DNA of 64,000 nt from Pontederia crassipes (lineage: Eukaryota; Streptophyta; Magnoliopsida; Commelinales; Pontederiaceae). Of this stretch, positions 57,808 through 64,000 are shown piece after piece; positions within the stretch are counted from its first letter, which is position 1; each line of letters opens with the position of its first letter. Both the position numbers and the translations under genes were made by a program. The notes below the pieces were generated by a model. It was not told where the DNA came from. It was given only the letters and a program-made list of their open reading frames with translations, and did not search any database. Location: the NCBI GenBank assembly GCA_030549335.1, contig CM060189.1, positions 28,791,001-28,855,000 on the forward strand. The letters are read 5' to 3'.

Positions 57808-60365
57808 ACTTTGTGAAGGAGCCTTGATTTGTTCAGATTCTTTGTTCCCGTGTTTTTTTATTTTTCTTTTCATTGTCCCCTTGCCTTCGCCTCCCGAAGA
57901 GGCCCAGCTGGTTTTTACTTTTTACACTCTTTACATAATTTCTGCATTCTCTGTGTAAAACTGAATGCAGATTCCTGCAATTGCATGTACCTTCTACAAT
58001 AATTTCAACTTTTATGCAATGTGTTTAAGTGCATCCAAATACCTGATGATGTAAAATGAATGCGAATCTTTTATTTCCAGTAAGAACATGTATAAGTTAA
58101 TCCAGCCTCAAATTTCTAAAAGTCTGTTTTTTCCCAAAGAAATACATTTTCTGTATTTTATATTTTAATAACTTTCCATTTTATTTTGTGCTCGGTCTCG
58201 TGATATTTTGATATAAGTGAAAGAGAGGCTCTAAGTTGGGTTTTTGTTTTTCAATGTCACTAAAATTTCAAGATGACTAATAAATTCAAATTCTCTGAGC
58301 AATAACTAGAAAAAGTTCTATAGTAATTTTTTTCGTCTATAGTAAGTGATATTTTTTTCTTCTATAGTAATTTTTTTCTATTCATATGTGGATCTGAAAA
58401 ATAAGACATGTCAATAAATTTTCTTCTGCTAATTTATGTCACTTATTGGCAATAAAAAAACGTCCCTATCAACTTTGAGATTGAGTGGTAAAAAAACCTA
58501 TCGAAAGGCAGTAGAATTGACGATATTTGGATAATTGGCAACAAAAAAACATACAAAATATTTTAAAACAATATAAATCATATTTGATATATTTTCAAAT
58601 ATGTTATTTTAAGTTCACATCTATTCAGTTAATTAGATATCATCAAATAATTAATTTATAAAATTTAACATTTTAAAGTCATTTTAATTTTTTTATCAAA
58701 CGCCATAAATTAAAATTGATCTATTGACGAAAAAGATTCAATGTGATACTCAATTACTTTAAACTTAGTTTGGTAATGCTAGAGTAATTTTCATGATTGA
58801 TTTCCTATCATAACTTTGTAAAGTAACAAATTGGTCCCTTAATTATTTAAATATTTCATATTTAGTCCATTTTACATATTATTTTTTTAATAGATATTAG
58901 ATAATAACTTTAAATCATAAATGATAATTTAATATTTATTATGATAGAATAATAAATAACCTATATCTACATTTATGTACTATATTAAAATGAAGATTAC
59001 TATGTAATGTGTTATTAAATTTTAAATGATAATTTAATATTAATTATGACATAATGTACATAATTTATATGTATATTTATATTATATATCTAAATTATAT
59101 TAAAATGAGTGTATTTTCATGTCACATGTCACTCTCATATTTTTAAGGAAAAAATGACAGATCATTCTTTTTCAATTCACAAAGATTTATCATCATGCCA
59201 TAAGTTTATCTCTCATATGTTTTGAATAAATAATTTATTTGAACGAGCCTGTTGCAACCGTTAGATTGATAAGTTTTAAAATTCTTAAATGGAAATTCAT
59301 ATTTTGTTATCTATTTTAATTATAAAAATAATTTTTAATTATTTATATGTTTTGTGTATTTTTCTATAGAATTTTAACTTTTTTTAACTATAAAGAGCAA
59401 CTTTATTAGTATAAAAATATACATTTTCAGTTCTTAAAACATTTTGATTAGATAATTTATTTTTATAGATTTTAAAAATTATATTTTGATAAAAAAATAA
59501 TTATCTATGTACACTTTTACCTAAAAAATATGAGATAATCTGATAATGAAATGTGGCAGGTTTAGATTTTCATTTTAATATAGTTGTAAGTGTAGATATA
59601 GGTTATGTTTTATTCTATCACAATAAATATTAAATTATGATTTATGATTTAAGTTTATTATCTGTATTAAAAAAAATTAAGACGTGAAAGAGACTAAATG
59701 TGAAATGTTTAAGTAGTTGGATCAATTTATTATTTTACAAAGTTGGACATCAATTTGAGATTAGCATTAAAGTTGAGGTATCAGTAAGTTAATCCTATCA
59801 TGTCCTAAATTTACGATAAATATTTATGACTTTTTAAGATTTCGAGTCGATAACATTCCTATTTCAACTTGTTTTGACAAACAACTTTTTTATGTTTGGC
59901 TAGAATTGTCTTATTCTGCTACTTTTATCCTAGAACCAAAAAGCAATCCGGAAAAGAAAAAAAAAAAAAAGAACACACTTCCAGAGATTCATTAGGCAAT
60001 ATTGTTATGATCAAACTTTTTGTTTTTTCCGATCACTTGAATGAAATCAATATAATTATTTTTGCATAACTTAGCAAAAAGAATCTTTGCTACAACTATT
60101 TTTGCATCTAAAATCAACACCAATGACAAGCACAATGACGACCGCTCACATTTCTACCGAAGGAAAAAGGAAAGACAAAAAGATCCAACATTTCCCATTT
60201 CCCCCACCAGCAGAGTCTACCGCCTTCACCATGATCCCCCCTCAAAATTAGCATGCAGGAAGTGGAGCAAGAAATGGCAGGGGAAGACGATGACCGGCGG
60301 CGGAGAGGCGGCGGCAGCAGCATAGAAGAAAGGTCAACTCTCATGGAAGCGTCGGGATCAGGCTT
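57808..60365. other. Intergenic DNA between the J-domain gene and the membrane-protein gene
   Basis: Begins with the 3' UTR of the J-domain gene (to about 58080). The rest (58100-60000) is AT-rich without coding signal. The last 300 bp flank the 3' end of the minus-strand membrane-protein gene; the short frames there (60062-60325 plus, 60114-60344 minus) have no recognised homology. Confidence 0.45.
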
Positions 60366-61004
60366 CTAGAAGCAGAGGAGGACGACGGAGGCCGACACCA
60401 TGAAGCCAAAAGTACACATGAGGAACCCAAAATGCAGCGCCCAGCTGCGCTTGAACTTGCCCAGGTAGCTCTCCGGCGGCTCCTGGTAGTGGATCTCGAA
60501 CTCCGCGGGCGAGACGACCGCCGGCGGCGCCTCCCCGTTGAGGACGGCGCCGGAGTAGCGCATCCTGAGGAGCTTGAGGCGGTCGGTGGCGAGGGCGAGG
60601 GTGAGCTTGTGGCAGCGGCGCTGGTACTTGAACCCGTTGATGCAGCGGAGGGTCTGAGCGACCGCGACGTAGAAGGCGAGGTGGCCGAGGGAGAGGAGGC
60701 CTATGGGCGCCCAGCAGTGGCGGCACTGGAGGCGGGCCGGCGGCGCGCCCAGCTGCGCGGCGAGTACGACGGCCAGGAAGAGGAAGAAGAGCTGGAAGAG
60801 GCGCCACATCTCCTTCTTCTGGGCGTCCACCGCCCGCTTCTTCTCCAGCGTCTTCTCGAAATGGAGCTGGATGATGGTGTTCAGCGCCTGGACCGCCGCC
60901 TCGCGCCCGACCATCCCATCCGCGACCACCGCCGACGCGGAGGCGTCCGACCCCCCGCCTCCGGCGCCGTAGTACGACGAGGCCACAACCGCGGCGTCCG
61001 CCAT
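60366..61004 (-). CDS. Conserved plant multi-pass membrane protein of unknown function
   Basis: A single exon encodes 212 residues. The ATG at 61004 (MADAAVVASS) is preferred over one 30 codons upstream because the extra sequence (MRQKDKNKK...) looks like leader DNA. The protein has an Ala/Gly/Ser-rich N-terminus, a charged amphipathic helix (about 45-68, LHFEKTLEKKRAVDAQKKEM), hydrophobic segments at about 68-87, 99-118 and 189-211, and a Cys/His cluster LQCRHCW (92-98) before the second segment. The loop 119-135 (RCINGFKYQRRCHKL) is basic. I recall similar proteins in many plants, described only as transmembrane proteins; no biochemical role can be given. The coding DNA is very GC-rich, as in many monocot genes. 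Confidence 0.88.
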   Translation of the reverse strand: MADAAVVASSYYGAGGGGSDASASAVVADGMVGREAAVQALNTIIQLHFEKTLEKKRAVDAQKKEMWRLFQLFFLFLAVVLAAQLGAPPARLQCRHCWAPIGLLSLGHLAFYVAVAQTLRCINGFKYQRRCHKLTLALATDRLKLLRMRYSGAVLNGEAPPAVVSPAEFEIHYQEPPESYLGKFKRSWALHFGFLMCTFGFMVSASVVLLCF

Positions 61005-61300
61005 GGCCGCCGAGCTGTGAGAGCGAGTGAGGGGATCTGCACTCTGCACGCTTCGAAGGACGAGAAGTTTTTTATTTTTATCTTTTTGACGCAAATGGCC
61101 GGGGGATATGAGATGATGATGCTGGTTTGGGAGCGATGCGGTGAGGTGGACTCCCGTTAACTGACGTCATATATCTATCTAAGGGCCCACGGCAAGAAAT
61201 AAGAGATTGTTTTATTTTATGAAATACATAAAATATAAATGATAAATTAAACCTTTTTAGGAGGGGGTTATAAATTAACCTTTAGTTTTAAAATAATTTC
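61005..61300 (-). promoter_or_regulatory. Upstream region of the membrane-protein gene with a TGACGTCA site
   Basis: The palindrome TGACGTCA lies at 61162-61169, about 160 bp upstream of the start codon, directly next to an ATATAT-type stretch. TGACGTCA is a known bZIP (C-box/CRE-like) binding core. No transcript evidence is available. Confidence 0.4.
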
Positions 61301-64000
61301 TCTTATGAAAAATACCATATTTCTATTTTACAAAATCATTTAATCATAAAATCATAATTAACGTTCTTAAACTATAACTTTTTTTATCGTTTTCCTCCTT
61401 ACTAATCAAAGTGGTCCGGTGTTTTCTTAGTTTTGTCGTTTAAAAAATCATCCGGTTTTCTATTTTTTTTATAAAAAATATCACCTTTTTTCCTAGATAA
61501 ATTCTCTGACTTTAATTTTTCATAGAATTTATATGCATTAAAGAGATTGATAATAGTAAGAGATATTTTGTTTGAAAAATTCACGTAAAAATATATTGTG
61601 TATTTTTAATAGTAAGATTCGTATAAATTTCTTACATATATAATTAGATAAATATTATATTCTTTGAGTAATTTTGTATACACTATAAATATTTAAAATG
61701 TAATAATATATATAATTTTGATTATATAAGTATGTGGTTGTTCTAAATTTAAAAATCGTTTATATATTTCTAAATAATTTAGAAAATCTAAACATTATCT
61801 GACTGCATTAAAGGATCAGTTTGAAAAGAAAACGTGTATTCTATTATTTTTCTTTTTTTATCTTCTTTTATCATTGAGAAAAATAGATGGTACGGCATCC
61901 TGTTATGCATGGAATCGGGTTTCCCTTTTTGCCAGGACATAGATTAATATGACAGTAACTGAAAACGATACACAACTATAGAAATATATTATGATTATTG
62001 GGTAATTTGAGCAATAAATAAAGTGTAGAAATTATTATAACATAAAGCTATTCGTTGACCATGTTCATAACAAATTATAATGTTTATTTTATAAGATAAA
62101 TTAATACATATAATATGTAAACAGAGTAAAGGATTTTTTTAAAACAAAAATTCGGAGTAAGACGAGATTCAGCATTATATTCTGCAGTACAATTTGGTAT
62201 AATAAAATTCATTAAATGGATCAAGCAGTTTTATAGAGGCCGTGCATAATAAAATTAAGCTTCAATTATAAGACTGTAAATGAGGATATAAAAACACTTC
62301 ATCCTATATAAGTGAAATGGTAGTCAAATTTTAACCGGAAAAAAAGAACTTCTAACATTTTGCTCTATTTTGTTTCATAATCGTGGTAAGTTTTCATATT
62401 TATCATTGTTTGGTTTGAAATTAGAATTGGAATTCAGACTTTGTTCCTAAAATTTGAATTTAAATCGAGATTACATTTATTCTGTCAAAATAATTCTACA
62501 TATTAGATATTAATAAATTATTGGTATGTAAATGAAAATAATGGGTTAGAAAAATAAAACTTGTAAAATTTTCTGAATTAAATAGCAAGCGGGCGGCGTC
62601 AAAAGTTTAACGGAGCGTTATTTCGTGTTGGGGTCACGTGCGACAGGTCATCCTGGTGACGCCGCATCCAACGGGCTTGCGGTCAATCCAGTCCCCATGT
62701 TCCTACCGGGCATCTGTGTGGTAATGCCGCATGCATGGGATCCTTTTTCTACCCTACGAGGCACGTCCGATCAAGATCCAACGGTGGATCGTACGGAGGG
62801 TACTCGCGGGTGCCCCACGTGGTATCGGACTCGTATTAGGGAGCAGGAGCACGTGGACGTGTTCAGAGGTGGTCGCTGTCCAGATGGGGTGGGGTCCGTG
62901 GGGATAAGGCGGTGTGCGTGTTCTAATCCCACTTGCATCTGTCGTCCATATTTAGATCTGCGGCCATGATTTTTTTTCTTGTTTGCTTATTTTTTTTTCT
63001 TTTAGCCCCTTAAACCAGTTTAATAGGCTACATAAGTACAAATTAGTAATCCCAGTTCACTGGGAAATAGGACTTGGATGTACTAATAATTTCGTAAATT
63101 TAAAATTTATTTCTGTTTATCAAATGGGTTTGACGTTATTTACAAATGATTAAAGAAATTTCTGTTCTCAGTACACAATAAAGGACTAATGTTTTTGAAA
63201 TGAGAATTTATAATATTTTAAAAATAAAATCGGACATAATTTGAACTAGATTTTTATTAAAATAATATTATTAATACTTATTTTAAAATATAAAAAATAA
63301 ATAATTATGTATTACTTATTATTTAAAATTATTAAACATTAATTAAATATTTTGAAACATATATTTATTACAGTAATTTTAATAAAATATTTTTTCTTAT
63401 TTTAAATAGTGAATAAATTTTCTTGGAATATTTCTTCTCTTCCATTTTTTTCTCCCCAAATTCCGAATATAGCTTCCTTATTATTAAGTTCATAATCTTT
63501 TATACTTTCCATTCTTTCACTTTTTTTCCTACAAATTTGAAATCTAATATTCTTATTATTAATTTCCTTTTCTAATTCACGCTCCATTCCCTAATTTCTT
63601 ATACTTTTTATTCTTCCACATTTATTTCATCATTACACTTATTTTATATTTTCTTTCTATAAAATATTTTTTATTGATTTTTTAAAAAATATTTGAACCA
63701 ATTTTCTTATTCAACCGATTTTAGCCGAGTTGAATTTTTGAGTTCATCCCAACTTTTTTTAAAAATGAATTTTAATATTCGCTTAAGTTGTGTTTGAGAA
63801 TTTGAATATGTTCTGCCAAATACCATGCAATGTTCCAGTGAGATTCGTCGAATATTTTGTTCTAGTCTAAGACGTTTGTTCCGCAAAGTTCTCAAAGGCT
63901 GCGTTTGGATGCAAAAAAGTTCGAAACTTTTGTTCTAAGAACTTTTATGATTTGACACAGAAGTTCTAATTAGTTGTTTGGATAAATTCTACTTTCGACG
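61301..64000. other. Intergenic DNA with a GC-rich island at 62585-62970
   Basis: Mostly AT-rich. The island at 62585-62970 has three CACGTG hexamers (62635-62640, 62816-62821, 62850-62855) and a 114-codon plus-strand frame without recognised domains; it could be a promoter-like remnant or repeat. At about 63898 an element-like end ggctgcgtttggatgc begins and runs off the window, similar in style to the Tourist-like ends at 24.1 and 30.5 kb. Confidence 0.45.

Noticed and set aside
60432-61160. 242-codon open frame on the plus strand
   Set aside because: Antisense to the GC-rich membrane-protein gene; the translation is Glu/Ala/Arg-rich and looks like a compositional shadow.

Overview
This is a 64-kb window of plant nuclear genome. 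Four intron-bearing or GC-rich protein genes of clearly plant families lie in AT-rich, transposon-filled DNA. The very GC-rich 5' coding regions of two genes beside AT-rich intergenic DNA suggest a monocot, but the sequence alone does not fix the species. No bacterial operons, tRNA genes, rRNA genes or CRISPR arrays were seen.

The supported host genes are: (1) a single-exon ROH1/BYPASS1-type (DUF793) gene on the minus strand at 3169-4386, with a TATA-like element and two G-boxes upstream; (2) a 15-exon gene for the large subunit of plastid 3-isopropylmalate dehydratase (leucine biosynthesis and glucosinolate-type chain elongation family) on the minus strand at 27325-41947, whose modelled exons join without a frame break into 509 codons; (3) a 7-exon gene for a 285-residue protein with a C-terminal J-domain on the plus strand at 53946-57807; (4) a single-exon gene for a 212-residue multi-pass membrane protein of unknown function on the minus strand at 60366-61004. 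A lone exon of the splicing factor CWC22 at about 11.1 kb is a pseudogene fragment. The genes are functionally unrelated; nothing suggests they act in one pathway.

The rest is a layered transposon record. At 0.95-1.6 and 7.2-8.2 kb are two related elements with long terminal inverted repeats; the second carries a nested 164-bp hAT MITE with a perfect 8-bp target duplication. At 15.4-19.6 kb is a foldback element made of GC-rich hairpin repeats, followed by a tandem 1.25-kb duplication of its right arm plus flank. Both large introns of the isopropylmalate dehydratase gene are transposon nests: intron 3 (7.5 kb) holds a 5'-truncated RTE LINE, a DUF4283-like fragment and LTR-like DNA; intron 12 (2.8 kb) holds a Tourist-like MITE into which both a 1-kb LTR element and a 48-bp RTE tail have inserted. 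At 42.5-43.7 kb are another RTE fragment and a near-perfect palindromic MITE. At 45.5-51.5 kb is a decayed L1-type LINE with endonuclease, reverse transcriptase and RNase H remnants on the minus strand, split by a 2.5-kb element with roughly 0.5-kb inverted repeats built of 40-bp minisatellite units.

I found no convincing new gene system. The most unusual structures are the two foldback elements with minisatellite or hairpin arms, the compact RTE-derived element beside the CWC22 exon, and the RTE insertions that kept only their last 40-50 bases.
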